From Chondrus crispus (lineage: Eukaryota > Rhodophyta > Florideophyceae > Gigartinales > Gigartinaceae), in NCBI RefSeq assembly GCF_000350225.1, contig NW_005179299.1, positions 1 to 64,000 on the forward strand: a DNA stretch of 64,000 nucleotides, written 5' to 3'. Position 1 is the stretch's first letter. The number at the start of each line of letters is the position of its first letter. The position numbers and the translations under genes are program-made. Under the pieces are notes generated by a model, which had not been told where the DNA came from, made no database searches, and saw only the letters and a program-made list of their open reading frames with translations. Of this stretch, positions 50,596 through 63,220 are shown piece after piece.

Positions 50596-51722
50596 TGTAG
50601 TGCAATGTGCCTGTCAGGCCGGAACCAGGGTCCAACGGTCCAGCGACATCACAACCAACAAACAACAACCAACAAGAGTTGCCGACGGCACAGCCCTACG
50701 GAGTGTCCGATTCTCCCTTTTCCTTTAAGTGGGTTTGCGGCCCACAGTAGCTCAAGTCCCTGATAGGGGGGGGCAAAAGGAAGAGGCCAGCCCCGGGACG
50801 AATGGTGGTAGAGTCTTGTACAGGCAGCTGCTCGGCGAGTTCGGGGCGGTGATTGTGAAGCCGTGCCCGATGGGTCGTAAAGCCAATGCTCGCGGAGCGC
50901 CTGTTGCACCTTATGCCCTTGATAAGGTCTTCGACGGGGGCGTCGCAACGCAGCCCGACGGGAATTAGCAAACACGTAGCAGCGCTACACCTCCGTACTG
51001 CCCGATGGCAAAGTACCGACACCGGAACAGTCGCAACCTGTATCCGATGGAACCAACACTGTCCTGTATACACAACAGGACCTTCGAGGGAGACGTCGTC
51101 GCAACAGCCTCCGTCGGGGGACGTAAACAGGTAGCATGGCTACACCCACGTGTCGCCCAATGGCTAAGACACCTACACCGGTCCGGTCGCAACCAAAGCC
51201 GATGGCACCAACAACAAACAAAAGAACCAACACAAGAGCCCGATGACTCCAGTCGTCACAATGCGGATCGCAATCAGGCACTGTGGAACCAACGCAAGAT
51301 AAGGGAATAGAAATAGAGATAGAAATAGAAAAGGATAGGTGAAATAAAGGAAAAGGAAAGGGAACCCCCGAGCGCAAAGGATAACGTAAACTGTGGTAAA
51401 AGGGAGCGTCTTGGGAAAGACGGACTTCGACCAAGGCGATATTCAACTCTGGCAACTCGGGTTACCTTTACTGACTTGGTGGTCAGAGGTCTAAGGTATA
51501 TATCGCCCCGCCGGAGTCACTACAGTAGCTCGCGGCGCTAGATCCTAGATCTAATCTAGTGTCAGCAAAATTAATGCCAACTAATTAACTAAATAAAATA
51601 AACTAATTAAAAATTAAAACTGTGCAATTATTCACACGTGTATCCCCCAACCCGGACTACTTTTCATATCCAAAATTTTTCCTTTCTTTTCATCCCCCTT
51701 TTCAGGTGCGTATTGCACTACA
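50596..51722 (+). repeat. Long terminal repeat A (1,127 bp)
   Basis: It begins TGTAGTGCAAT and ends ATTGCACTACA, a perfect 11-bp inverse with TG...CA ends. It aligns over its length with 55246-56212. Shared stretches include CCTGTCAGGC, GGGTTTGCGGCC, GGGAGCGTCTTGGGAAAGAC and GTGTCAGCAAAATTAATGCC. The differences include about 160 bases of indels. The left flank is Ty3/gypsy pol, so the repeat was inserted there. I see neither a standard tRNA primer site (TGG...) right after it nor a polypurine tract before copy B. Confidence 0.8.
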
Positions 51723-51828
51723 TATCCCCCTTCTGAGCGTCCTTGCACATCGGCTACACTCCTTGATCTCCAACTCCTTCTTCTCTTCTCGACCCCCTCC
51801 TTCTCCATTCCTGACCGACGGTCTCCGC

Positions 51829-53556
51829 ATGAGCAAGGACAAGACGAATCCCAGGTGTCCTCCACCTCCAAAGCTCGCGGGCGAAAATACTGCTCGTCGA
51901 CGCACCGGTGTCGGCTTCGCGAACAAGTCTCGCGCTTCCGTCGACTTCCCTCCTATGCCCCGACGTCCCCCTGATTCGGACGTCTCCGACCCGGCCTTTC
52001 ATCCAGGTTATCATCCCTCTTGGGTAGCCCGCCACTACCCCTCGCTCGAAGAGCTACAGGACAAAACCATGCACGAACATCCTTCCTTATTTGCCTCGGC
52101 CCAGTGGTTCTCCTCCGTGGGTATTCGCGACGTTTCCAAAATTGAACACCAATTCGCCGACGACGCGGGCATGCTTCCCAGTAATCTCCCTGTGCTTGCC
52201 ATCCGCTCCTTTGACTGGCGAACCCGTATAGCAGTTCCAACTTCCATCCTACGTCATCCTCCCCCACGGGGCCGTCCCACTCTTTCTCTGCGATTTATGG
52301 AGGCCGTATTCGCTCGGCTTGCCATCCCCATTTGCGACACCCTCATACCCTCGTCATACGGTTGCGACACTTGGCGTTGTCGTACAGAGGCCGAACGCCT
52401 CTACTTGGACAATCTCATTGATATCACCTTTGGTGACCCTGCCGCCGAGGCGGATCGCCTGTGGCGAAACCGACATACTGTGACATCTGATGCCATCTTC
52501 TGGACCAAACCCAATATCCCTTCGAATTTCCGTCATTTAAAACGCGGGAGTATTTTCTTCTTTCAGAACACAGTGCGCTTTGAACGGCGTATTCGGTCTG
52601 ATACGGGGTACTTCATCGGCTACCAAATGGTAGTGGCGCGCGAGATTTCCCGTCAGCATTATGCAAGTCGTTACCAGCGCATCCCCTCATGTTGGAGCCA
52701 GTACGAGGTGAGTCAAGGCTTTTGGGCTGAAATTAGACCCATACTCACATACTATGGCAGCTACCTGCGCTATCCGCAACACGGGTTATGGGTGGTCTTC
52801 CTCACCGAGTGGTGCATCAAAGTAGCTGCGACCCTCTTGTGGGAGACCTACGATTGCTGGCGCCTGTGGCACCTCCCCGCGAAGCTGATAGCACAAATGC
52901 GTCTATTGGACTTCTCTGTCCCTCTGGGTGTCTCTGATTTCAATCGCTAAATACGCTCCCTCCTTGATACGATCGAGGGCGTGGATTGAGACTGTGTCCC
53001 TCCGCAAAACTCCTCTAGATCTTTCAATCGCCAACGTCCCTCTTTCTTCCCTGGTCGAAACCACCCAGCCGCGGGCGACTTCGTGTGGTTCAACCCCTGG
53101 TCATCGACCCTCTGCTCAGCGTGGGAAGCTCAAACGAGCCGTCGATTCAGAAACCAAACACCGGTTCCCGACGTTACCCCCATCGTCACATCTGACCCCC
53201 GGGAGCTTCACGTATGCTCCCGTCCTTCCTCTCCAATTCCTCCTCGATCGGCTGTCCCTGCTTCCCCGCGCGCAGCCCTAGCCTCTCCATCCTCGTCAAA
53301 GGCGCCTTCAGCTGTCGAAGTTCCCTCGGCAGGCCACACCGAAACATTTTCGGTAAGGGAAGTGATATCTTCCCCCCCGTCTCCAACAATTTCCAAAAAT
53401 ACCCACGACGTCACGAGCGTATACTGTTCCTTGCTCTGTGCTCACGGTGTTGAGGGAGAGGCTCTGCAAGGAGCCTCGATTGACGACTTGCGAGTTTTGG
53501 CTCGCCTCGTGTCATCACTTCTAAAGGGCAAATCCTTTGGCAACCCTTCCGTCTGA
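51829..53556 (+). pseudogene. Unknown protein gene, copy 1, two in-frame stops
   Basis: I do not recognise this family. ATG 51829 starts about 100 bases after LTR A. The frame is protein-like for 576 codons with two stops, TAA 52948-52950 (where copy 2 has GAA) and TGA 52987-52989 (where copy 2 has TGG). There is no frameshift. Conserved with copy 2: SLEELxxKTM, LFASAQWFSSVG, DDAGMLP, PTSILRH, DTWxCRTE, YLDNLID, FFFQN-VRFERR, YQMxxAREISRQHY, FLTEWC, LLDFSVPLG. A variable Pro/Ser-rich region follows, then a C-terminal motif GVEGEALQGAS-DDLRVLARLV. The core is rich in Trp, Arg and aromatic residues, with no obvious catalytic triad, zinc site or membrane span. It could be a structural (gag-like) or regulatory protein of an LTR element. 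Confidence 0.7.
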
Positions 53557-55245
53557 GCTGACGGGCGCGACAATTCTCTCGTGATAGCTTGTCGCATCTC
53601 TATCCTGCCTGCGTGACGCTGAATTTGCGACATCGTCATGTCGCCTTTGATCCGTAAATTGAATTTTCCCGCGTGCTCCTTCGTCCCTTCGTTTCCTCCT
53701 CTTTTTCTCATTGATGCCCACCCCGTCATAATCACGGTGGCACCCATATACCTCCTTCCTCCTTCTCTTCACCTCGCTACTTCCTCCTCTTTTTCTCTTT
53801 TTTTGTTCTCTGCGTACCGTCACTGCGGTCGTACCCCTCTTTTCACCAACTTCCTCCTCTTTTGCATTTTCAATTTTCCCTTTCCTGATTCCCCTATGTT
53901 TCTTTCTCTTCAATCCCTCCTCTTTATCCTTGGCAATTTTCCTCCCTCTTTTTGTCTCTCCCTTTTTACCTCTTCAGATTCCTCGTTTACCTCCTCTTTT
54001 CCCTCTTCGGGCGTACTGTCGCCGACGGCTGTTCTCAATCTCCATCGAGCGGGTAGGAAATACCTGAGGAGTTGTGAAATGATATGTGCTGGTTGACGCG
54101 CCGACCCGAAAAAATCTCAACCCGCAGTTCCTCCGTGTGAACGCAAATACCCGAGTTGCTTGCGCAGTAGCTTTTGAATTCCATTGGGGAATATCCCTTC
54201 ACCACGCCAAAGTTAAGTTTGTTGGCGGGGAGGGATTTTCTGCTTTCGTCCAATCATCTTGTTTTTCCCTTTCATTTTCCCTCGTAGTTACCAAGTGGCA
54301 ATAATCAGAAACGTCGTAGCTCACGTACGTGGGTCGGAGTGTTCCTGTGTCCCATATCTAGATCGAGAAGACCCAAAATTCGTCGGATTTTTGGTGTCAC
54401 GAGCCTGAAGACTGGGTCCTTTGGACTTGCTTCGTATGCCGCCTCCACTTCGTCATCTTCCAGAAGCATGTTCAATACCGATCTTGAGGAAGTTGGAATT
54501 CTTTCGGGAACGCCATCAATGTCTGCCCCGTCCGGGCGGACTGTCGCGGGAAGCCCTTGTTTTCTCCAGATCGGGCGGGTGATGAAAGCTTGTTAAATCA
54601 TGAGATGATTTGTTCCAGCTGACGTGCTCGACCGGCAAAAATCCTAAAACACAGTTTCTCCGTTTGACCTCAAACGCCCGAACCGTCAGTGCGATAGAAT
54701 CCCCGTTCTCACTAGGAGTTATCTTTCAGTCAACGCCACTCTTCCCCGTGGCCGCCGATCCAACCTCCGGCTGGCGCCCTCCATAACGTGAGGACACACG
54801 CCGCGCGACGTTGTTCTCCGACCCTTATTATCTTCTCCTTGGCTTGTCATGAACGGCGAGGAACCCACGACGGATGCGCCTCGTCTCGTGATCGGGAAAG
54901 GGCCTCTTTCCGTTCAAACATCCAAATGAAATTGGTATCAGGTAACGCCACTATCGGCATATCGGTGGCGACGGAGCCGGAGTATCATTCTACAACCGTG
55001 TACTTGAGGAAAAGGATCATGAGAATTTGGTAGCCTTAGAAAATCATCGTCCCCGTCAGTGCCCATCGCAACTTCTTCGCTCTGGTCGCGGGGTACTGCG
55101 TCTTCGTCTGAAGACTTGACAAGTGATGCGCTCTTTTTCAATCGGGTGCTTCGCTGTCTCCACCCTTGTAGCTATCCGTCATTTTCACGGGCACCCCCTT
55201 AGAAACCGACTTTTCGAACAATTTGGAGTGGACGTGCAGCGGCAC
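53557..55245 (+). other. 3' flank of copy 1, pyrimidine-rich, no gene
   Basis: 53690-54010 is pyrimidine-rich with recurring CCTCCTCTTTT motifs and aligns in part with the 3' flank of copy 2 (58400-58960). A diverged repeat is seen twice: GTTGACGCGCCGACCCG... at about 54093 and GCTGACGTGCTCGACCGG... at about 54617. No supported gene. Confidence 0.5.
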
Positions 55246-56212
55246 TGTAGTGCAATGCGCCTGTCAGGCAGAGACCAAGGTCCGACGGTCCGACACAAAC
55301 AACAGCAACAAAAACAACAACTGCCTCGGGCACAGCGCTACGGAGTGTTCGAAGCTCCCTGTCCTCTTTAAGCGGGTTTGCGGCCCGCATTAGCTCGGAT
55401 CCCTGATAAGAGGGGGGCAAAGAGAAGGGCCCAGCCCGGGATCGGTAAATGGTGGTAGAGACTTGTAAAGGCAGCTGCTCGACGAGTTCGAAGGGGTGTT
55501 CAGGTAAACCTGGTCCGATGGGTCGTAAATCCAATGCTCGAAGAGCGCCTTGTACACCTTATACCCTTGATAAGGTCTTCGACGGGGACGGAGCAATGTA
55601 GCCCGTCGGGAAAGAAGAAAACGTAGCAGCGCTACACCGTCGTACTGCCCGATGGCAAAGTACCAACAACGGATCGGTCGCAACCAGATTCCGATGGAAC
55701 CAACACTGAGAAAAGCACCACTGGTGCACCAACACAAAAGCCCGATGGCAAATGACGTCACGTTGTGGATCGCAATCCTACAAGGTGGGACCAACTCAAG
55801 ATTAAGGGAAATTAGGATAGGGAAATAAAGGAAAATTGGTAAGGAAAAAGGGGACCCTCGAGCGCAAAGGATAACGTAATCTGTGGCAAAAGGGAGCGTC
55901 TTGGGAAAGACGGACTTCGACCAAGGCGATATTCAACTCTGGCAACTCGGGTTACCTTTACTGACTTGGTGGTCAGAGGGCTAAGGTATATATCGCCCCG
56001 CCGGAGTCACTACAGTAGCTCGCGGCGCTAGATCCTAGATCTAATCTAGTGTCAGCAAAATGAATGCCAACTAATTAACTAAATAAAATAAAATAATTAA
56101 AAATTAAAACTGTGCAATTATTCACACGTGTGTCCCCCAACCCGGATTACTTTTCATATCCAAATATTTTCCTTTGTTTTCACCCCCCTTTTCAGGTGCG
56201 TATTGCACTACA
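55246..56212 (+). repeat. Long terminal repeat B (967 bp)
   Basis: It has the same ends as LTR A (TGTAGTGCAAT...ATTGCACTACA) and the same orientation. Its left flank is the 3' flank of copy 1. Its right flank (TATTCCCCTTCTGAGCG) matches the right flank of LTR A, so B serves as the right repeat of unit 1 and the left repeat of unit 2. Confidence 0.8.
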
Positions 56213-56337
56213 TATTCCCCTTCTGAGCGCCCTTTCGCAACGCCCAGCCATCGTATAATCTCCTGCCGCTGCTGACCGTGTTTCCCAGTCATCAATCACT
56301 CTGCGCGGCGTTCTAGCAAGGGTAAGACGAAAATACC

Positions 56338-58269
56338 ATGCTTCCTTCTCCATCGGAACACTCGAACGATAGTGCCACCCGTAGACGTCCGGGTGTTGGC
56401 TTCCCTCGCAAGTCCGAAGTGCCCCAGGGTCTTCCTTCCATACCCTGTCTACCCCCTGTTACCAACCCTACCGAGCCGGCCTTCCATTCGGGCTACCATT
56501 CCTCTTGGGTAGCCCATCGTCATCCTTCGCTCGAGGAGCTGGAGAACAAAACCATGCGTGATAACGCAGCCCTGTTTGCTTCTGCTCAATGGTTCTCCTC
56601 TGTGGGCGTCCGCGACCTCGACGGCATCAAAAATAATTTCGGCGATGATGCGGGCATGTTGCCCGGTAACCTCCCTTTGCAGGCCATTCACACCTTTGAC
56701 TGGCGCGCCCGCATCGCTATACCCACCTCCATCCTGCGTCACTCCTCCCCGCGCGGTCGCTCTTCCTTATCCCTTCGCTTCATGGACGCTGCGCTCACTC
56801 GGATCGAGATTCCTATGGCCGACGCCCTCATACCTTCATGTTACCACTGCGACACTTGGCAATGTCGTACGGAGGGGGAACGAATCTACCTCGACAACCT
56901 CATCGACTGCACCTACGGTGACCCCGTGTCCGAGGCGGACGGACTGTGGCGCAACCGACGCACCGTCACGACCGACGCCATGTTTTGGACCCAAGCCATT
57001 CTTCTCTCAAACTTTCGCCATACGAAGCGCGGCGGTATTTTCTTTTTCCAAAATATTGTACGCTTTGAACGTCGGGTCCGATCCGACACTGGGTACTTCG
57101 TGGCGTACCAGATGATTGAGGCTCGTGAAATTTCCAGACAGCACTACACCAATCGATACCAACGAACCCCGTCCTGGTGGAGTCAATACGAGGTATGTCA
57201 GGGTTTCTGGGCTGAGTTAGGACCCATCCTGACATAGTACGGCAGTCATTTACGCGATCCGCAGCATGGGCTGTGGACTGTGTTTCTCACGGAGTGGTGC
57301 GTGAAATTCGCCGCTACCCTCCTGTGGGAAGTTTTCGACTGTTGGCGCCTGTGGCACCCCCCTTCGAAACTCTGCGAACAGATGCGTCTCCTCGATTTTT
57401 CTGTCCCCCTTGGCGGGTCCGATGTGGACCGTGAAGTGCACGCCCTCCTCGATATGATCGAGACCGTAGCGTGGGATTGCGTTCCTCCACAAAATTCGTC
57501 TCGGTCCTTTTCACGCCAGCAACCCTCTTTTTCCCCTGGTAGAAATCATCCAGCTGCCGGCGACTTCGTGTGGATCAACCCCTGGTCCTCCTCCCTCTGT
57601 TCTGCCTGGGAGGCCCAGATGAGCCGCCGTTTCGGAAATCAACCACCAATCCCCAACGCGGTCACTGTGGTGAACGCGGATCCTCGAGAGCCTGAGATGT
57701 GCTCTCGACCTTCGGCCCCAAGTTCCCCTCTCCCTGCACCGGTCCGTCCCTCCGCGCCTGAGGCCCCTGTGTGCGTCGTACTTCCTCCCACGAGCTCGGC
57801 GGAAACCTTGTCGCTTCGAGTCGTGTCTTCCTCCGACGTGAATCCAACCTCACTTCCTGCTTCCCCTTCACGCGAGGGACAGCTCGTCACACACACCCCA
57901 ACCTTGCCATTGCCGTCATGTACGGCACCCGTGGGCTTGACCCGCCCTCAGGCTCCTGCGCGCGTCGAGCTTCCTCCTGCGAGCTGCTCGACGGGAACCA
58001 TTTGAATCCGGGAAGCACCACCGTCGGCCGGGGATCCGACCCCACGTCCGGCTTCCCCTTCACCTGAGGGTCCGCTCCTCGCCCCTACCTCGGTCCCTCC
58101 ATCATCCACAATTCCCAAAGAAAATACCTCTGCTGCTGCCGTTTACCATCGCCTTCTCATGGCTCACGGTGTGGAGGGAGAAGCTCTCCAGGGGGCATCC
58201 CTAGACGACTTGCGAGTTCTAGCTAGGCTTGTCACCTCCCTTCCAACGGGAAAATCCCTTGGGGCATAG
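56338..58269 (+). pseudogene. Unknown protein gene, copy 2, two in-frame stops and a lost start
   Basis: Paralogue of 51829-53556 in the same position relative to its LTR. The ancestral ATG-AGC-AAG start of copy 1 aligns to TCT-AGC-AAG here (about 56307), with a small indel after it, so the ATG at 56338 is secondary. From there a single frame runs 644 codons to TAG 58269. It is broken by TAG 57235-57237 (copy 1 has TAC, Tyr) and TGA 58003-58005. No frameshift occurs over 1.9 kb. The core domain is highly similar to copy 1, and the Pro/Ser-rich region is longer and contains repeats. The C-terminal GVEGEALQGASLDDLRVLAR motif is conserved, which shows the true 3' end of the family. Confidence 0.7.
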
Positions 58270-61200
58270 TCTCGTTGAGACGGCGGCCACAGCACTTCCT
58301 TGCGACTTGTCCTTCTTTTCCCATCCTGCCCGCATGATAGTCGACTAGCGACTTTATCGTACGACGTTTGGGTGATAAAAAGAACCCACCTGCGAATCTC
58401 CTGTTATTTCCAATTTCCTCCTCTTTTGCATTTTCAGTTCTCCCTTTCCTGATTCCCGTATATTTCCTTCTCTTCAATTCCTCCTCTTTATCCTTGACCA
58501 TTTTCTCCCTCTTTTCCTACGCCCTGACTCTGCCTAACGGGGACGGCAACGTGCGTATTTACGGCATCTCCGACTCTCTCCTTTCGTTTACCCTCTTGTT
58601 GCCGTAGGCGAGGGCATGGCGGTCCCTGACAATTTTCCTAGTCGCCCTCCCCCTTTTTGTTCAGCCGTCCACGAGACGTCGTCAATGATCGCATCTTCAG
58701 TTGCTCCGTTGCCTGTTTGGAGATTCCTCCTCAAGGAAATGCAGTCCCCCCCTAGAGTCTCTGAGGTGGTCTGTTTTTCTTTCCTCCTCTTCATTTATCA
58801 ATTTCCCCCAATTTCCTGCGCCTTCTCTTTCTCCCATCCTCGATGTGCGTCTTCCTTTTCCTCCTCTTTTGTGGTCTGCCTCCTCTTTTTGTCGCTTCCT
58901 TTTTACCTTTTCGAATTCCTCACTTACCTCCTCTTTTCCGCGCATCGAGCAGCCCTCGGTTTTCTAATCCCTCGAAAACTGTCATTCTGACAATGAGCAT
59001 CTCTACCACGACTCCCTACAACTTTTCTCTGTTGTAGTTGCCGTTTCCGCTCAGTTCCCCTGTACGCCCTTAGTGGCATTCGCCACTTCCGCGTCCTTCC
59101 GTTTCATTGCTGTCCGTTTTTAGTTCCTCGATCGGAAGCCCTTTCCCCTGTTCACATTTCATGCCATAAAAAATATTGAACCGACGGCGGAAGCTCCTCG
59201 AGGAAACCTCTGCTCTCCCGACTCTGGCGGTGTCAAGAACCCGTTTCATTCACACGTAGGTTCTACCCTCTCTCTCTTTGACATCATCCCATACGTGCAG
59301 ACTCAGATTCGCGACGCGATAGGTGTGGAGACTTCAATGTCGTTGCCCGTGATCTCATTGGGTCCTGACGGCGATTCGTAACTAGTTGAGGTGGCGACGA
59401 GGGTTCCTCGTACACGTCCGGTCATACGTATTACGATTAGTTGATCGCATCGCGATGAGCAACCATCTTGATCCTATCCCGGATCGTGCATTTAGATGGT
59501 ATTTCGGAGTTCACGGCGACCCCATTCTCACATAGTGTCATCCGCCTGGTCGCTTAACTTGGCGTTTTCGTCCTTGCTGTCGGGCGGGCTTCCCTCGCTC
59601 TGTCATCAGGGACCCGGGGCGGCGCGTGTAGGCTGTAGGTCGTGAAACCCAGTTAACAACTCGTGTGCGAGGCCATCGGCGGAATCACCTAGCGTACCGG
59701 CGGTCTCGAAAATGACGGGCGAAACTTCTTCGCTATGCGATTACAGCGCGCGCTCGCTCGATGCACGTCCCGACAGTCGCGTGGGTAGGACTTCATCCTT
59801 TCCCGTTTCCTTGAATGTCATTCTCCTCGAAGTACGCTCGTGATCATCATGATTAATCAATCACAGTGATGGCTGGTGCCTTATGCGCGAGAAGGGGGGG
59901 TCGTAGTCGAGCTCCTCCCTTCGGGTGCATTGTCACATGTCGTGGATCGGCGGCCGTGGCTCATGCCAACAAAATGGGTTGTATATCTCGGTTGCAACTT
60001 CCCTTAATTTTTGTTAAATATATATATTTTTGAAGGCGTTCGGGTGGTGCGCACGCACGTTCCTCGTGCATTTGCTGGCGGGGAGCGCGCATTCCTAAGT
60101 CAACCGCAATGACTCGTGGCTTCGAGGGGGCCAGCCGGTTCCCCTCTCTTCGTGTCTCGATGAAAGACCTAGTCCTCATATGGGTACTCCTGCAGTCGCA
60201 GTTCGGTTCCCCGTTGCGGAACATGTCCAAAAAATTGCGATTTCCATTCGAATGGATACAAACGAGGGGGGGCGTGTGCAGAGGTCAAAATTAGTGCGGT
60301 GATAGATACGGTGCTTTGCAAGACCTGGAACAGTATGGGAGTAGTCGGTGCCATTCCCTTAGTTCTGCGATGTTCAATGTTAGTTGTTATGCATCGCCCA
60401 TGTTAACGATCATGCGGAAAGTCGCCTCTCACTATGTCGTTCTCCATGTCATCCCACGACTCCCCTCTTCGCCTGCTGCAGTATTTTTCACGTAACTTCT
60501 CTGGGCTCTATGTTACCCTCTCTTTGCTTGTGTCTCGAGATGTGTCATGCGTGGATGCTTAGTAGGGCACAGGAGCGGTCCGACTTTCTCGATTCTTCCA
60601 TGGTCCTCCTCTTGTCCCCAGAAAGGACGGCGTCTGTCTTCACCAGTCTGAATGTCCCTGCATGGTGTCTCAGTCGACCAGGGGTCTATCACAGCCTCGA
60701 CCATCGACGGTGTACGTCGTTATGGCGCGCGTGCAGCTTCCCCTGCAGGGTCCCTCTAAAGCTACTCTGCAGCTTCTTGTTTCTCCTCAACGCGGGGTTC
60801 TGCCTTAAAATAAACTTCCTCTCGATGCTCCCAATCCGGTGTGTCTGCGTGACTTGTCTTCCCAAAAAAAAGATGACAACAGCACGAGGAAAACAAGATG
60901 ACATTAGAAAAGCAGAGGAGTAGGAGGGACGGAAAAGTAAAAAGGTAGCAAGTTGTTCAAAGAAATGGGAAAAAGGTAAGGAGGGGAGATGCGTGATGAC
61001 TTTGTCTGGACAGGGGGTGGCGGCAAAAGGGGTACGGCTTCATGCCGTTGGCTGTTCGATCCTTTAGGGAGTTGGCTTGTGTCGAAAACAAATCGAACAT
61101 TCCGTAAGGAAAGCCCAAACCCCTGGGGCATTTCAAAACGTGGTCACCGCGGTCCCTGCATTCCCTCCGTCGCATACGAAAAACATGACCATTCTCCTCC

Positions 61201-62570
61201 TTGCCGTAGGCATGTTTGCTCCGCGCCTTTAGATAATCCTCGATCGTAGACATGAACTGTAGTTACACTATATAGGTTCAATCTTTGTCAGGATGTGGCA
61301 CAAAACTGTAACTCCTTGTGTTCCAAGTTAAACTGTCACTTTTCCCGCACCCTCTCGTGGTGGTTGTTTTGTCCAATACATTTCAATGTCCTGAATGGGA
61401 AAGCGGTTTCATGACAGACCTTTTTTGTGGGCGTCCTGCTCTCGCGGCTCACACGATCGGTAAAAACCAAGAAGCCGTCGGCTCTAGCATCATCGTGCTG
61501 GCAAATTCCGGTCTAGGGTATAACTCCGATCCGTGCTTCGTCCTTTGTCGCTCAGAATCTTCTCCGATTACTCGCCCGGCACTGTCTTTGAGGCAGGCAT
61601 ACGAAATCTCGCAAATTAACGTCCTTGTACAGCTTAGAAAAAGACCGCTCTCCCTTTCGGCTGGAAGACACAGCGTGATAAATTAATTACGATCGGCGGT
61701 CCGCCCGTCTCCCTCGATTGTGGACCTCACTGAAGGGTCTTTGGCCGGTGTGCGTCGCAACGCTCGTTCATCGTGGTCCGCTATGCGGGATATCGCTTTC
61801 TACGTCGTATCAACAAAAAAGAGCAAGAACACAATGAATAACGAAACAAAACAGTACAAAAACAAAAACGAAGAATAGGGGGTTAGTGTGGCCAATGGGT
61901 TAGTAAGTCCCTCGGGACGAAAGAGTTGATGCGAGCGACTGTGTCAGTGGACGGCTTTGAGTATTGGTGCCGTCGACTGTGGGGATTGCCAACGACTTTG
62001 CGTACGCGAAACGAGTACGGGGTTAATTGTAGCTGCGTCCTCGTGATGGTGGTCCCTATGGACGGATTTTCTTGCTCGTCGAGGGTGGAAAACGTGTGTC
62101 CGTAGCGAGTGTGTCGATCAGTCGTCATGCGAGGTCGGGTGTCACTCGACCGCGGGACGACTTAGAATATTTAGGCCGTCGGTTTTGGCAAGCGACAACA
62201 ACTTTGCGTGCGGACTGCAGTTGCAGCAGTATTTCCTTGCTTCTCGATTAAAATTTCGCAGCATGCGGAAATCGATTTCTCACTTGTGTCGCCTTTTTGG
62301 CAGTTTGTTGTCGACACGCCTAGTTTTTTTTTATTACCTCATGCGCCACGAGAACGGATCGCCTGTTCGAAACGTCATTTCTCGTGCGTGCCGTGATGAT
62401 GCGTGTGTGTTTTCCGAGTGGCTCAATGCCTCATCCAAGGATACTGTCTCGCTTCTCTGCTTTGCTCTCCTTTCCTTCAAACTCCTTATTTGCGCACCTC
62501 GTAGATGCGTTACTTCCTCAAAGTTCTGACCTCTCTGTTGTCTATAACCTACTAATTATATTCACGATGG
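58270..62570. other. Long stretch without supported gene
   Basis: 58400-58960 repeats the pyrimidine-rich CCTCCTCTTTT pattern of the copy 1 flank. I looked for a third LTR (TGTAGTGCAAT or its inverse) and for the missing Ty3/gypsy integrase on the plus strand and found neither. An open frame at 60384-60923 is Cys/Leu/Ser-rich with no domain and I leave it out. 61,000-62,570 has only short frames. Confidence 0.45.
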
Positions 62571-63220
62571 CTATCCCAGTTGTGCGTGCGACGCTTGCGT
62601 GGGTAAGGGCAGCCTTTTCCCTCGGAAATATGTGACCACCGCGCTGCGGGGGATCTGCTCAGTAGGTTCCCACGTGGCGTCCTCGATTGTATACACATAC
62701 CACATCACTTTGAGAATTAATTTCTCCTCGTCGTAGCCGTGGTCCACGATCTTGTCGATCACATACTCCTGACTCTCGGCTCCTTCTTCCTGCGTGTCCA
62801 ACTGTCCTTCCCCCTTCCGAAGATCTTCCAACTCATCCTCTTCTCTGGACTTTCCGAACTCGCGTGGGTCTGGAGGTGTCTCCGCTGTCGGCGTTTGACC
62901 AACTAAATTATCCTGGTCCCCCGTCGTAGGCGCACGGGTGTGAGGGCGTTCCTCGTCCTCCATTACCTCTCCTTCTTCGTTTAGCTCCGGCTCTCCCAGG
63001 AACTGTAGCGCTTGCCGTAGGCCAGTTATCGGCGCATAGTCCATCGGGCTTGGGGCTAACTCCACCTTGTCCTCGCGATACGCGTTCCTCCTGATCGCCA
63101 ATGGCAATGACTACCGCATGTTGATCCGATCTTCGGACCTGATAAGGTCCTGTGGCGACTTGTGCCAGCTTGTGTTTCGGTTCGCTAGCCGTGCCCTGCT
63201 CCTTCCGGAGGAACACGTAG
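62571..63220 (-). pseudogene. Ty3/gypsy integrase C-terminus (GPY/F region) and chromodomain
   Basis: On the minus strand one frame (to about 63216) has VFLRKEQGT...HKLAQVATGPYQVRRSD, the GPY/F region that follows the integrase core. After a frame change near 63100 a second frame (63107-62571) has an acidic linker. It then has EYVIDKIVDHGYDEE...VMWYVY...ATWEPTEQIP, a chromodomain as in chromoviruses, which guides integration to marked chromatin. It belongs with the integrase core further right on the same strand. Broken by frameshifts. Confidence 0.75.

Noticed and set aside
41831..58269. Idea that TAA/TAG are reassigned to Gln in this genome
   Set aside because: The paralogue pair shows Glu and Tyr codons at two of the stop positions and Trp at a TGA, and the intact Helitron and helicase genes end in TAG. 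Decay or another process fits better.
60384..60923. 179-codon plus-strand frame
   Set aside because: Cys/Ser/Leu-rich, no domain, and no support from neighbours or repeats.
58270..62570. Search for a third LTR or the missing gypsy integrase on the plus strand
   Set aside because: I found no TGTAGTGCAAT or ATTGCACTACA and no integrase motif on this strand, so the right border of the tandem LTR element is not defined.
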